Counted from the first letter of the stretch, positions 1-7,888 are shown. The stretch is 19,249 nt of DNA from NBML01 sp029939535 (GCA_029939535.1 JAOZST010000066.1:1-19249), one strand, 5' to 3'. The notes: a model not told the origin generated them from the letters alone. A program made the numbers and translations.

Positions 1-731
1 CTTATGGGACTAATTCAGTAGTTGTTCAGGGCGGTTGTGCCCTTGCCGTGCATGACGTCCTTTCGATGGCCCGTTGTATAGGGCGACGGACCCTTCCACA
101 ACCAGTGCGCCGTAGTAAGCATATCTTCTGCCTGGGCATCATGGCAGCGCAGACATTCTGCAGTCACCTGAAATGCATCCGGGTTTTCCGGCAGCTTAAC
201 CAATTCCTTGTGATCAGGAACATTCTGCAGATGACAGCCCTTACAGTCAACAGGTCCCTTGGCTTCTTCCTTATGACATTCAATACATTGCTGATGATAG
301 GCTGCCTTAAGGCCGATCCGTTCCGGATGGTCCGGGTTAAATGAATCCTGGTGGCAGGCCGAACACCGGGTTGTTTCCAGAGCATTTTCATCTTTGGGTC
401 TGTAATGATGACATTTACTACAATCGTTTGTCAGCACTGCATGACGTTTATGGGAAAATCTAACAGGTTCGTAATGGTCTTCTCTTTTTTTGAGAATGGG
501 ACTGTCCATCAAAAAATACACATCTTCAATATTATCAACTGTAATGCCGGCATCCAGCAGGCACATCCTGCGATTGATCATGCAGTCATCCTTGTATTCC
601 TTGACAAAGGGAACCACTTCCTTTGCCCTTTCCTTTGCCTTTTCCTGATCCGGTGCTTTCCAGACTTCTGCCATACACAGGGCAGGGGTCAGGATCACCA
701 GAACAAAAAAGAAAATAATCTTCTTTATCAT
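1..731 (-). CDS. Multihaem cytochrome c: c3-like domain fused to the start of an octahaem tetrathionate-reductase-like domain; probable UGA-selenocysteine; runs off the window
   Basis: Periplasmic electron-transfer cytochrome. The frame opens at 731 and meets UGA at 17-15 after 238 codons. Residues 1-21 are a Sec signal peptide. Five CXXCH haem motifs start at residues 104, 123, 149, 163 and 193. The first four, with the FSHKRH and AYH histidines, resemble a tetrahaem c3 domain. From residue 190 the sequence changes to the opening of octahaem tetrathionate-reductase-like cytochromes: CLRCH, then MLTTAHWLW, then HGKGTTALNNY. In that family I expect NNF/Y to be followed by Cys; here the codon is UGA, and the frame then reads I-S-P-I to the edge, which fits continued coding. 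I therefore read UGA as selenocysteine and the gene as partial. A plain stop giving a five-haem protein is the alternative. The start overlaps the NrfD-like stop (ATGA), so translation is coupled. Haem count is seen; the fusion and Sec are inferred. Confidence 0.8.
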
Positions 732-1930
732 GACGATACCTCCTTGGATTCCTGGAGAACAGGCAGATAAGTCACAAGGAATCTATAAATAAACATCAAT
801 GTTGCGATGAGTCCCATGGTGACAAAAATTTCGCCTGGTGCAGGAAAATACCCATTTTCTGTCAATGGGGGTTTATACCCTACGATGAATACATTAATAC
901 GATTTAATACCACACCAAAGACAATCATGGCTGCTGCAGTGAAAACAGCTTTCCTGGACTTCCTGACCTTAGTAAATAACAGCATTACCCAGGGTGTTAT
1001 GACACCAAAAAGTATCTCCACAATAAATGAATTGGTCTGATAGGTTCCGTCTAAAAGATAAACATAGGTACCTCTGACAACCATATCTCCTAGTTTAAGG
1101 AACATATAAATTCCTAAAAGGAAAATGGTAATCCGTGTCAGGGGAGTAAGGAAACTCATCTCAGAATCCAGCTTAAAAGAGCTTGTGGCAATGGTTGTTT
1201 CAAAAACCACCATGGGATAACCAACGGCAAAGGCAGAAGTGAGAAACAAAAGGGGCAGAATGGGTGTATACCAGAGGGGATGAAGCTTGGTAGGCGCAAC
1301 CAGCATGAGAGAACCCAGGCTGGATTGATGCATACAGGACAATACAACCCCTAAAATAATAAATACCCACATGATTTTGCCGATGATTGCATCACCCACT
1401 TTCAATATTGTATTTAACAAGCCATTAAGTCCTGATAAAATTCCAGGAAGATTTACCCTGTCCTTAAATTGTTCAGCAACAATGGGAAAAAACTCAAAAT
1501 ACAGCACATGGAGGTAAACCATTACACACATGGCTACCTCAAAAAGAACTGAATTGGTGTTCCAGTTGAAGATGGGTTTCCAGATGGCCCAGGAACGCCC
1601 GATATCCACCAGAAGTCCCAGTACCACAAATGTGTATCCCAGAACTGCCGTTAAAAGCGCAGGCCTGGTAATGGGTTCATAATAATGCCGCCCGAAAATA
1701 TGGGCCAGGGCAGCGGTTGTAAATCCACCTGCAGCCAGGGCAACACCGGTTGCCACATCCACACCCACCCAGAGCCCCCAGGGCCTGGCATTGGTAAGGT
1801 TGGTGACATAGCCTATGCCCCCGGTAAATCTTGCAATAATAGAAATTGCTCCTGCAATCATGAATACCAGCAGCACAAAAACACCGGGTGTCCAGAATTT
1901 TTTCTGTAAAGGACCTGCTTTATGTCCCAT
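728..1930 (-). CDS. NrfD/HybB/HmcC-type integral membrane quinol-interacting subunit
   Basis: Polytopic membrane protein of 400 residues that would exchange electrons between the menaquinone pool and the neighbouring periplasmic iron-sulfur and cytochrome subunits. The sequence is a succession of about ten hydrophobic helices, beginning at residues 15-35. A WGLWVGVDVATGVALAAGG stretch around residues 50-68 is the hallmark of the HybB/HmcC branch of the NrfD family. Length is usual for that branch. No metal or haem motif is present, as expected for NrfD proteins. Its ATG overlaps the stop of the upstream ferredoxin gene (ATGA), and its stop overlaps the start of the cytochrome gene (ATGA), so the three are translated as one unit. 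Hmc, Ohc or Tmc-type complexes share this architecture. The exact complex name is not decided by sequence, because the cytochrome differs from HmcA. Confidence 0.9.
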   Translation of the reverse strand: MGHKAGPLQKKFWTPGVFVLLVFMIAGAISIIARFTGGIGYVTNLTNARPWGLWVGVDVATGVALAAGGFTTAALAHIFGRHYYEPITRPALLTAVLGYTFVVLGLLVDIGRSWAIWKPIFNWNTNSVLFEVAMCVMVYLHVLYFEFFPIVAEQFKDRVNLPGILSGLNGLLNTILKVGDAIIGKIMWVFIILGVVLSCMHQSSLGSLMLVAPTKLHPLWYTPILPLLFLTSAFAVGYPMVVFETTIATSSFKLDSEMSFLTPLTRITIFLLGIYMFLKLGDMVVRGTYVYLLDGTYQTNSFIVEILFGVITPWVMLLFTKVRKSRKAVFTAAAMIVFGVVLNRINVFIVGYKPPLTENGYFPAPGEIFVTMGLIATLMFIYRFLVTYLPVLQESKEVSS

Positions 1931-2844
1931 CAGGCACCTCCTTTATCTTCAGGATCTTCATGGGGCTTATCCAATTTATACATAAACGCTCCTAAAACGC
2001 TAAAGAGTGCTATGGGGGACCAGAGATAACTGAACAATGAATGCTGTATAGTCTCGGAAAGCTTGGGTGCTGGCTTGTCCGGCAGCACAGGCAGGTTTAC
2101 TTTTTCAAAGGGAACAGAAGAGATATAAAGCCAGGATGTCCCCCCAACTTCCTTTTCACCATACACATGATCAATATAAACTCCTGGGTTTTCTTTCACT
2201 CTTTTTTTAGCAACCTTTAAAAGGGTCTCTCTCTTTCCAAAAGTCAGAGTTTCTGTGGGGCAGATGGTTGCACAGCCTGGAACTCCGCCGTCTTTGGAGA
2301 TCCTGTCGTAACAGAATGTACATTTCATCACCTTGGGAGTAATGGGGTTGTTATATTCATAGGCAGGGATTTCAAAAGGACAGGCCACCATACAATACCG
2401 GCAGCCAATACATTTGGTTACATCATAATGAACTGCACCAGTCTCATCCTTGCTCATTGCCCCGGTAATACAGGCTGAAACACATGCCGGGTCCTGGCAG
2501 TGCATGCACTGAACCTTGGCAAAGGTGGGTTTCGGCTTGTCAAAGGTATCAAGTCTGCCTGTAAAATAGCGGTTCACCACTGTAAAAGCCTTGTGATCCG
2601 GTCTTCTTTTTTTGTCATAAATCGTGCATTCACAATTGACTCTTTCCGGCGCGGGCAGTCCATTTACCTCAGCGCAGGCCTCTTCGCACTTACGGCAGCC
2701 AACGCACCGGGTCAGGTCCACCAGGCATCCATAGGGATCTGGTGGTGCCTTGGACTCCCATGCACTGGCAGATGAGGGCAGGGCCGTAGCGGATGCGCCG
2801 GCTGCTCCCATGAATTTAAAAAAATTCCGTCTACTAAGTTGCAT
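1930..2844 (-). CDS. Tat-exported 4x[4Fe-4S] ferredoxin subunit, HybA/HmcB type
   Basis: Electron-transfer subunit of 304 residues linking the NrfD-like membrane protein to the cytochrome on the outer face of the membrane. Residues 4-28 form a twin-arginine signal (RRNFFKF). Sixteen cysteines in DMSO-reductase-B spacing follow: C47/50/53/57, C113/116/121/125, C145/148/151/155 and C175/178/191/195, which gives four cubane clusters. A hydrophobic segment near residues 268-288 is the C-terminal anchor found in HybA and HmcB. The start is fixed by a strong AAGGAGG about seven bases upstream of the ATG. The gene lies 36 bases behind the TusA-like gene and is probably cotranscribed with it from the promoter at 3171-3186. 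Confidence 0.92.
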
Positions 2845-2880
2845 TTTACCTCCTTTTCATATTAAACATCTAACGATTTT

Positions 2881-3126
2881 CTAATTATTTTCAATTCTTG
2901 AACCTCTTTTAATTCCTAGACAGATACAATCTGCCATCTTGTTTTTATAAACCACTTCATCCTGGGACCTTTTAACAATCATTGTCAAATCCCGTACCAC
3001 ATCTATATCTGCCAGCATGACCTCCAGGATATCCCCTTCTTCCATGGATTTCAGGCAGCTCTTGCACTTAAGCAGGCTAAGAGGTGAAATCACTCCTTTA
3101 AGATCCAATACAATTTTTGATGTCAT
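2881..3126 (-). CDS. TusA-like small protein lacking the catalytic cysteine
   Basis: A protein of 81 residues if started at the ATG at 3126; an upstream in-frame ATG at 3219 would add 31 unconserved residues and lies upstream of the predicted promoter, so I reject it. The pattern LDLKGV..P......K....SMEEGDILEV...D...VRDL matches the TusA/SirA sulfur-carrier fold. In TusA the G-x-x-Cys-Pro-x-Pro motif carries the persulfide. Here it reads G11-V-I-S14-P-L-S, so the reactive Cys is Ser and the second Pro is lost. Two other cysteines, C21 and C24, lie on the following helix, and a C-x-C is near the C-terminus. It is the first gene of the cytochrome operon. Function is unknown; it may have a structural or regulatory role. 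The ribosome-binding site is weak (GGGGT). Confidence 0.7.
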   Translation of the reverse strand: MTSKIVLDLKGVISPLSLLKCKSCLKSMEEGDILEVMLADIDVVRDLTMIVKRSQDEVVYKNKMADCICLGIKRGSRIENN

Positions 3127-3170
3127 AAAGACCCCGGCTATTATTAATATAAAATCACAAAGCCTGTGCT

Positions 3171-3186
3171 TGCAACAGGTGTACCG
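3171..3186 (-). promoter_or_regulatory. Candidate sigma-54 (-24/-12) promoter of the cytochrome operon
   Basis: Read on the minus strand the site is CGGTACACCTGTTGCA. It has the GG and GC dinucleotides at the correct 12-base step, and a perfect TTGCA at -12. Expected transcription start is near 3160, about 34 bases before the TusA-like ATG at 3126. The sigma-54 activator gene at 3360 is divergent, and the dyads at 3284-3330 lie 100-160 bases upstream, which is the normal distance for an enhancer. Confidence 0.65.
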
Positions 3187-3283
3187 TTTAATGCGGAAAA
3201 GAAATGATATCTTTAACAAATTGTTTTTATAGAGAAAAAAATATATCCAAGGTTTGGCTTGACTGTTTAAGCACTGAATAGTA

Positions 3284-3330
3284 TTTAAACAAGTGTTTAA
3301 TCAGTAACACCTTTTAAACACTTATTTAAA
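3284..3330. promoter_or_regulatory. Paired long dyads: candidate enhancer/operator between the cytochrome operon and activator 1
   Basis: TTTAAACAAGTGTTTAA at 3284-3300 is repeated as its near-perfect reverse complement (16 of 17) at 3314-3330, with a 13-base spacer. Each copy is itself close to a palindrome. A related half site, GTTTAAGCACT, occurs at 3264-3274. The pair lies upstream of the divergent sigma-54 promoter at 3171-3186 and just before activator 1, so it may both activate the operon and autoregulate the activator. A TTGACT at 3259-3264 could be the -35 of activator 1, but no good -10 was found. Confidence 0.6.
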
Positions 3331-3359
3331 CAATGCCCTGGCAATTGAGAGGATGACCC

Positions 3360-4751
3360 ATGGACGACCGTGAGATGAATATTTTCTGGAAGAAAATAGT
3401 AAATACCATTAACGATGGATTAATGTTTATCGGCCCTGAAGGTTCTATTTTAATGGTGAATAAAGCCTTTGAACGACTCACGGGATACAGTTCAGCAGAA
3501 GCAATCGGCATGTCCTGTGAAATGCTGGGCTGCGATGCCTGCGAACAGATCATCCAGACCAACAAACACTCTGCCTGGTGTAAATTGTTTGAGGAAGGCC
3601 AGCAAGATATGAAAAAATGCCGGTGCCTTGTAAAGTGCAAAGATAAAAGTTTTTTACCGGTTTTAAAAAATGCCTCTATTTTACGGGATGAGAATAATGC
3701 CATACTGGGTGTTGTTGAGACCCTGACCGATATATCAGAACTTGCAAAGCTGGATGAAAAAGTGCATATCCTTACCAAACAATGTGACAAAGAAAATGAT
3801 TTTCTGGGCCTGGTGGGCAAATCACCCGTAATGCAGAATGTATTTGACATGATCCGGAAAGCCTCGGAAAGTAATGCACCTGTTATTATTCTGGGTGAAA
3901 GCGGAACTGGTAAAGAACTGGTGGCCAATGCCATTCATTTATGCGGCTCCAGAAAAAAAAGGGCTTTTATCCAACTCAACTGTGCTGCACTCAATGAGGC
4001 AGTATTGGAAAGTGAACTGTTCGGCCATGCCAAGGGTGCTTTTACAGGGGCCTACAGCAACCGTGTGGGCAGATTTGAAGCTGCCAACAATGGAGATTTC
4101 TTTCTGGATGAAATCGGTGATATCCCAATGTCAATTCAGACCAAACTTTTAAGGGTTATTGAATCAGGTCAGTTTGAAAGGGTGGGTGACATTTCACCCA
4201 TCAAGGTTGATGTACGAATAATAACAGCTACAAACAGGGATCTTGAAGAGTTAATAGAAAAAAAAGAATTCAGGCAGGACCTTTTTTTCAGGATCAATGT
4301 CATCCCCATCCACCTGCCTCCCCTGAGAGAGAGAAAAGAAGATATCCCTTTATTAATTAATTCCTTTATTCATCGATTAAATATGAAAACCGGCAAACCA
4401 ATTAAAGGGTTAAGCCATGATGCCATGGAAGGATTTATGGATTACCATTGGCCCGGGAATATCCGGGAGCTTAAAAACGCAATGGAGTACGCCTATGTAA
4501 CCACTGAAGGACCTTCGATCCAATTAAACCATTTACCAAAAAAAATCAGCACAACACAACCTGCCGCACCTGTAATTCCAGCCAGGGAAGCCAGAACCCT
4601 GCCCAATGAAAAATCACAATTAATCCAGGCACTCAAACAGGCAGACGGCAACCAGACCAGGGCTGCAAAAATTCTTAATATAAACAGGGTAACAGTTTGG
4701 AACCGCATGAAAAAATACAATATTGACCTTAAAATGGTTTTATCGGTTTAA
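3360..4751 (+). CDS. Sigma-54-dependent transcriptional activator with Cys-rich PAS sensor (activator 1)
   Basis: Bacterial enhancer-binding protein of 463 residues. A PAS domain occupies residues 1-125 and carries an unusual cysteine set (C53, C58, C61, C74, C87, C89, C93), suggesting a metal or redox sensor. The AAA+ domain starts near residue 145, with Walker A GESGTGKE (179-186), the sigma-54-contacting GAFTGA loop (226-231), Walker B FFLDE (247-251) and the WPGNIREL motif. A Fis-type helix-turn-helix ends the protein (about 420-458). There is no receiver domain, so control is by direct sensing rather than phosphorylation. It starts at the ATG at 3360 behind GAGAGG. It is divergent from the cytochrome operon, whose promoter is of sigma-54 type, so this operon is its likely target. 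The PilZ gene follows 34 bases later. Confidence 0.93.
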   Translation: MDDREMNIFWKKIVNTINDGLMFIGPEGSILMVNKAFERLTGYSSAEAIGMSCEMLGCDACEQIIQTNKHSAWCKLFEEGQQDMKKCRCLVKCKDKSFLPVLKNASILRDENNAILGVVETLTDISELAKLDEKVHILTKQCDKENDFLGLVGKSPVMQNVFDMIRKASESNAPVIILGESGTGKELVANAIHLCGSRKKRAFIQLNCAALNEAVLESELFGHAKGAFTGAYSNRVGRFEAANNGDFFLDEIGDIPMSIQTKLLRVIESGQFERVGDISPIKVDVRIITATNRDLEELIEKKEFRQDLFFRINVIPIHLPPLRERKEDIPLLINSFIHRLNMKTGKPIKGLSHDAMEGFMDYHWPGNIRELKNAMEYAYVTTEGPSIQLNHLPKKISTTQPAAPVIPAREARTLPNEKSQLIQALKQADGNQTRAAKILNINRVTVWNRMKKYNIDLKMVLSV

Positions 4752-4785
4752 ACCCATCAACTTAAACCCATCAACAGGAGAAAAA

Positions 4786-5112
4786 ATGGAAAATCCCAGT
4801 GAAAAAAGACAGCATGAAAGGTATGAACTTCAATTGCCTGTATCCTTGTATCGATATGATTCCCAGGATCAATATTATGAAGGAATTATTTATAATTACA
4901 GCAATGGCGGGATGTATCTGGAAACCAATGAAAAAATTGATATTGACGAGGAGGTATTTGTTCGAATAAAAAATTATGACCAGAACTCAAAAGGTCCTGA
5001 AAAATATGAAAAATACTCAGGGTATCTCAAATGGTCCAATGAACTGGGAACTTCCTCCCCTGGCGGGCAATATGGTTATGGCATTGAATATGCCGAACCT
5101 GTGTATTATTGA
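4786..5112 (+). CDS. PilZ-domain protein
   Basis: A single-domain protein of 108 residues. The family binds cyclic di-GMP through an RxxxR motif and a D/N-x-S-x-x-G motif. Here they are seen as KRQHER near residues 7-12 and NYSNGG in the next strand. The remaining sequence alternates short beta strands as expected for the PilZ barrel. The start is set by AGGAG at 4776-4780, six bases before the ATG at 4786; the frame is open further upstream into the activator gene, but that part looks unlike PilZ. It is on the same strand as activator 1 with a gap of only 34 bases, so it is probably cotranscribed. The output partner is not evident, and c-di-GMP binding is predicted only from the motif. Confidence 0.8.
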   Translation: MENPSEKRQHERYELQLPVSLYRYDSQDQYYEGIIYNYSNGGMYLETNEKIDIDEEVFVRIKNYDQNSKGPEKYEKYSGYLKWSNELGTSSPGGQYGYGIEYAEPVYY

Positions 5113-5129
5113 CCTATTTTTTTCACCAG

Positions 5130-6479
5130 TTATATTTTTTTCACCAATTGGTTGGCTGCCGTTAATAAAGGATCCCAAACCGGCCCAAAGGGAGGGGCAT
5201 AGGCCAGATCTGTCTGGGAAAAATCTTTAACACTCATTTTATTATGCAATGCAATTGCAATTGCATTGATTCTATGGGCTACCCCTTCATTTCCCACCAT
5301 TTGAGCCCCAAGCAGGCGGCCGTTTTTTTTATCAGCCACCATATTAATATGGATAGGTGTTGATCCTGGATGCCCATGGGCTCTGGAACGGGTTTTAACA
5401 TAATTTTCCACAGGATCGAATCCAGCCTCTGCTGCTTCTTTATAATTTAGCCCTGATCTGGCAACTTCAAGGGAAAAAACTTTAAAAACCGATGTACCTG
5501 CAACCCCTTGAAGATTAGTACGGGTCCCGGTTACATTATCGGCAACTGCCCACCCTGCTCTGTTGGCCCTCAATGCCAGGGGAATCCAGCATTTTTCATT
5601 TGTCACCACATGATATGCATCAGCACAGTCTCCGGCAGCATAAATATCCTTGTCTGAAGTTTTCAAAAATCTGTCCACTGCTATGGAATCTGAAATGCCC
5701 AATTCAAGGCCTGCCTGCTTTGCAATTTCACTGCAGGGCTTTACGCCGGAAGCCGCAAAGACCATATCTGCCTCAAGGTTCAGGTTTTCACAGACAACCT
5801 GAACTCTGCTGTTGCCATGTTCCAGGGGTTCAATTTTCTGGATGGGTACTCCCGAATAAATATCCACGCCTTTATGAATCAGCTCCTGATGGATAACCCG
5901 GGCCAAGTCCTGGGCAAGCCAGGGAAGGAAAACAGATCCAGGCTTTACCATGCTGGTTTTTATTCCCAGCTTTTCAAAAGCTTCGCACATTTCCAGGGCA
6001 ATATATCCCATACCGACGATCACCGCTTTTTTGATATTGTTCTCAAGGATATGGGATTTTATCATTTTTCCGTGTTCAAGGCTTTTTAAAGCCATCACCT
6101 GGGGCAGATCAAATCCCGGCAGATCTGGAATCACTGGAGAAGCCCCAGTGGCAATTAAAAGCTTATCATAACCGAAACTGAAGGCCTTTCCTTTAGAAGT
6201 TATTCCAGACACCTTTTTGGCCTTTCTATCCAGACCTGTGGCCCTGTGACCGATCAGAAGATTAATCTTATTCTTTTCAATAAACACCCTGGCTTTTCTA
6301 ACAACAAGCTTTTCCATATCCCTTTCAGGATCAGCAATGTTATAGGGCATGCCGCAGGCACTATAGGAGACATCAAAGGTCTGTTCCAATACAATTACAT
6401 CAAGATCCGGGTCTTTTCTTTTAACTCTGCTGGCAGCACTCATGCCCGCAGCATCACCACCTATAATAACAAGCCTCAT
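5130..6479 (-). CDS. FAD-dependent pyridine nucleotide-disulfide oxidoreductase, CoA-disulfide reductase / NADH oxidase type
   Basis: Cytoplasmic flavoprotein of 449 residues. The N-terminal FAD fold has GGDAAG at residues 7-12. A single redox cysteine, C42, sits in YSACGMPYNI, the signature of the CoA-disulfide reductase, NADH oxidase and polysulfide reductase group. A second Rossmann segment (VIVGMGYIALEMCEAFEKL, about residue 155) binds NAD(P)H, and a YAAGDCADA segment near 275-285 closes the FAD site. The C-terminal dimerisation domain includes TDLAYAPPFGPVWDP. No rhodanese domain is attached, unlike the polysulfide-reducing fusion members. Substrate (CoA-disulfide, polysulfide, oxygen or a bacillithiol-like disulfide) cannot be decided. 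A TAAAAGGAG precedes the ATG. The DUF1638 gene lies 11 bases upstream on the same strand. Confidence 0.88.
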   Translation of the reverse strand: MRLVIIGGDAAGMSAASRVKRKDPDLDVIVLEQTFDVSYSACGMPYNIADPERDMEKLVVRKARVFIEKNKINLLIGHRATGLDRKAKKVSGITSKGKAFSFGYDKLLIATGASPVIPDLPGFDLPQVMALKSLEHGKMIKSHILENNIKKAVIVGMGYIALEMCEAFEKLGIKTSMVKPGSVFLPWLAQDLARVIHQELIHKGVDIYSGVPIQKIEPLEHGNSRVQVVCENLNLEADMVFAASGVKPCSEIAKQAGLELGISDSIAVDRFLKTSDKDIYAAGDCADAYHVVTNEKCWIPLALRANRAGWAVADNVTGTRTNLQGVAGTSVFKVFSLEVARSGLNYKEAAEAGFDPVENYVKTRSRAHGHPGSTPIHINMVADKKNGRLLGAQMVGNEGVAHRINAIAIALHNKMSVKDFSQTDLAYAPPFGPVWDPLLTAANQLVKKI

Positions 6480-6490
6480 GTATTCTCCTT

Positions 6491-7144
6491 TTATTTATCC
6501 AAACCTTTTAATGCATCAATTAAAAGGCCCTTAAACCGATCCAGACTAACAGGATATCCCTGCATGGGAATCCCCATCCAGTCACAATATTCAAGGAATT
6601 CCTCTGGATTTTCTTCCATATATTGGTCCAGGTATCCAATGCCGTCCAGGACAACAGCACCCCCGGTATGTCTGGGAAAATTTTCATTGGCCAGACCCTT
6701 GTCCCAGCCCTTGAATACCTGTCTGCGATATTTTATCCAGCCCGGCGTCATAAACCATACAGGCTCACCACCGGCAAGTTCATTTTTGATCTCCTGCATC
6801 TCATCATCGCTGGCAAGCATACCCATGCAATGGGAGGCTTCAATTCTTACAACTTTTGACCCTTGTTCTTTGATAATTGTTTTCATTACCCGGGTTGGAT
6901 TATCTGCATTGACATAACAAAATTTACCGCCATAGACAACTATCACACCCCTGGCAACTGATTTCCCTTTTTCAACAAGTTTGACCAGCTGAGCTTCAAG
7001 TTCCGGAATATCCTGATGAAGCCCGGGGGTTGTAAAAAAAACATGACTGGTATCCAGAAAGCCCTCTTTCACCAGATAATTGATTTCAGGACTCATGGTT
7101 CCACAGGCCACTAGTGCAGTATCCATAAATGAGAGTTTTTCCAC
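6491..7144 (-). CDS. DUF1638 family protein, GTG start
   Basis: A protein of 217 residues when read from the GTG at 7144, which lies five bases behind a strong AGGAGG. Longer in-frame starts lack a ribosome-binding site. It matches my memory of the DUF1638 family: an N-terminal ACGTMSPEI motif, a repeated pattern of small domains, and conserved Cys/His residues in GKFCYVN, EASHCMGML and EYCDWMG. The family occurs in methanogens and sulfate reducers, often near corrinoid or one-carbon genes; its biochemical role is not established. Here it heads a two-gene unit with the CoA-disulfide-reductase-like gene 11 bases downstream. The conserved Cys and His residues would suit metal binding, but this is inference. 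Confidence 0.72.
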   Translation of the reverse strand: MEKLSFMDTALVACGTMSPEINYLVKEGFLDTSHVFFTTPGLHQDIPELEAQLVKLVEKGKSVARGVIVVYGGKFCYVNADNPTRVMKTIIKEQGSKVVRIEASHCMGMLASDDEMQEIKNELAGGEPVWFMTPGWIKYRRQVFKGWDKGLANENFPRHTGGAVVLDGIGYLDQYMEENPEEFLEYCDWMGIPMQGYPVSLDRFKGLLIDALKGLDK

Positions 7145-7250
7145 AACTGCCTCCTTGATTACAATAAAATACTTGCTATGTGCCACTTTGATACTATGAA
7201 TCGCCGTGGCACAAATATCATACACTTCATCTTAGATCCCATTTTAACTT

Positions 7251-7336
7251 GATAGCATAGGAATTTGCATTCAGCCATTAGCCACTATGCTTTAGCCAAC
7301 AGCTAATGGCTAAAAGCTCGCACGATAGCATGCCAA
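7251..7336 (+). repeat. Intergenic palindromic repeat, copy 1
   Basis: A noncoding element with a 10-bp stem, AGCCATTAGC (7273-7282) and GCTAATGGCT (7302-7311). Its flanks (ATAGGAATTTGCATT on the left, CTAAAAGCT and GATAGC on the right) recur in reverse complement at 18761-18841. The two copies align at roughly 80% with short indels. It lies downstream of the UspA gene and upstream of DUF1638. It looks like a REP or MITE-type dispersed element; no ORF is inside. Confidence 0.75.
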
Positions 7337-7341
7337 GTTCA

Positions 7342-7797
7342 TTACCCCCTGGCAAGCCCGGGTATAAGTGACGGAGGAATAATCATCACAGGGCAGGGTG
7401 CCCATAAAAGAGCATCTGCTATTGTCGCCCCAAGTGGTCTTACATCTGAACTTCCACCCATGGCCAGGGGGACCTCGGTAGATGTACCCATGACCATCAA
7501 ATCTATGGAAGCATTTCGGGCAAGCTTTGAAAGCTCACTGACCACATCTCCGTCACTGACATTAATTGCATAATTATTAAAATCCCGATCCTTCATCTGC
7601 TGCACATAGGCCTGGGCCACATCAGCCTCAGCCTTTTTAATTGCCTGTTCAGCTCCTGCCTCGTCAAGATTTAAACGGCCAAGGCCATAATATATCCAGA
7701 GTTTTGCATCATTTTCCTGGGCAAGATTCAAGGCATAATTAAAAATATTGCTGCAATACTCAGTCAGGCAGGTACCAAAAAGAATTTTCTTATACAT
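7342..7797 (-). CDS. Universal stress protein, UspA family
   Basis: A cytoplasmic protein of 151 residues with the Usp alpha/beta fold. It has KKILFGT at the start, an ALNLAQENDAKLWIYY helix and strand near residues 22-37, IDLMVMGTS near 98-106, then a loop and LGATIADALLWAPCPVMIIPP (about 122-142). The glycine loop that binds ATP in some members is altered, with no clear GxxGx9GS, so nucleotide binding is doubtful. It is downstream of the DUF4242 gene by 91 bases, probably on the same transcript. The gap contains an imperfect hairpin (7844-7873). The start is supported by GGGAGAT nine bases upstream. Confidence 0.88.
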   Translation of the reverse strand: MYKKILFGTCLTEYCSNIFNYALNLAQENDAKLWIYYGLGRLNLDEAGAEQAIKKAEADVAQAYVQQMKDRDFNNYAINVSDGDVVSELSKLARNASIDLMVMGTSTEVPLAMGGSSDVRPLGATIADALLWAPCPVMIIPPSLIPGLARG

Positions 7798-7888
7798 AAT
7801 CTTATCTCCCTATCTTTTGTGTAAAGGTTTCTTCGCAACTTAAGGTGCAGACCCCATGATTGAAACCTGCACCCCACGCTCCTCTGCA

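Noticed and set aside
2881..3219. Longer 112-residue form of the TusA-like protein
   Set aside because: The extra 31 residues do not fit the fold, and their start lies upstream of the predicted promoter and transcription start.
4751..4775. Short tandem repeat TTAAACCCATCAAC
   Set aside because: Two copies only, in a short gap; probably a slip-strand duplication without function.
4723..4785. Longer N-terminus of the PilZ protein
   Set aside because: It overlaps the activator gene, is unlike PilZ, and the ATG at 4786 has a good ribosome-binding site.
5115..5146. Two copies of TATTTTTTTCACCA at the convergent gene ends
   Set aside because: Short duplication partly inside the end of the flavoprotein gene; no hairpin, so not called a terminator.
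7160..7186. TGGCACATAGCAAGT upstream of DUF1638 as a sigma-54 promoter
   Set aside because: It has GG at -24, but GT instead of GC at -12 and no TTGC, so it does not meet the consensus.
7844..7873. Hairpin between DUF4242 and UspA genes (GGTGCAG / CTGCACC, 16-base loop) as a terminator
   Set aside because: Only a 7-bp stem and no T-run on the transcribed strand; it is probably no more than an intercistronic fold, so not listed as a terminator.
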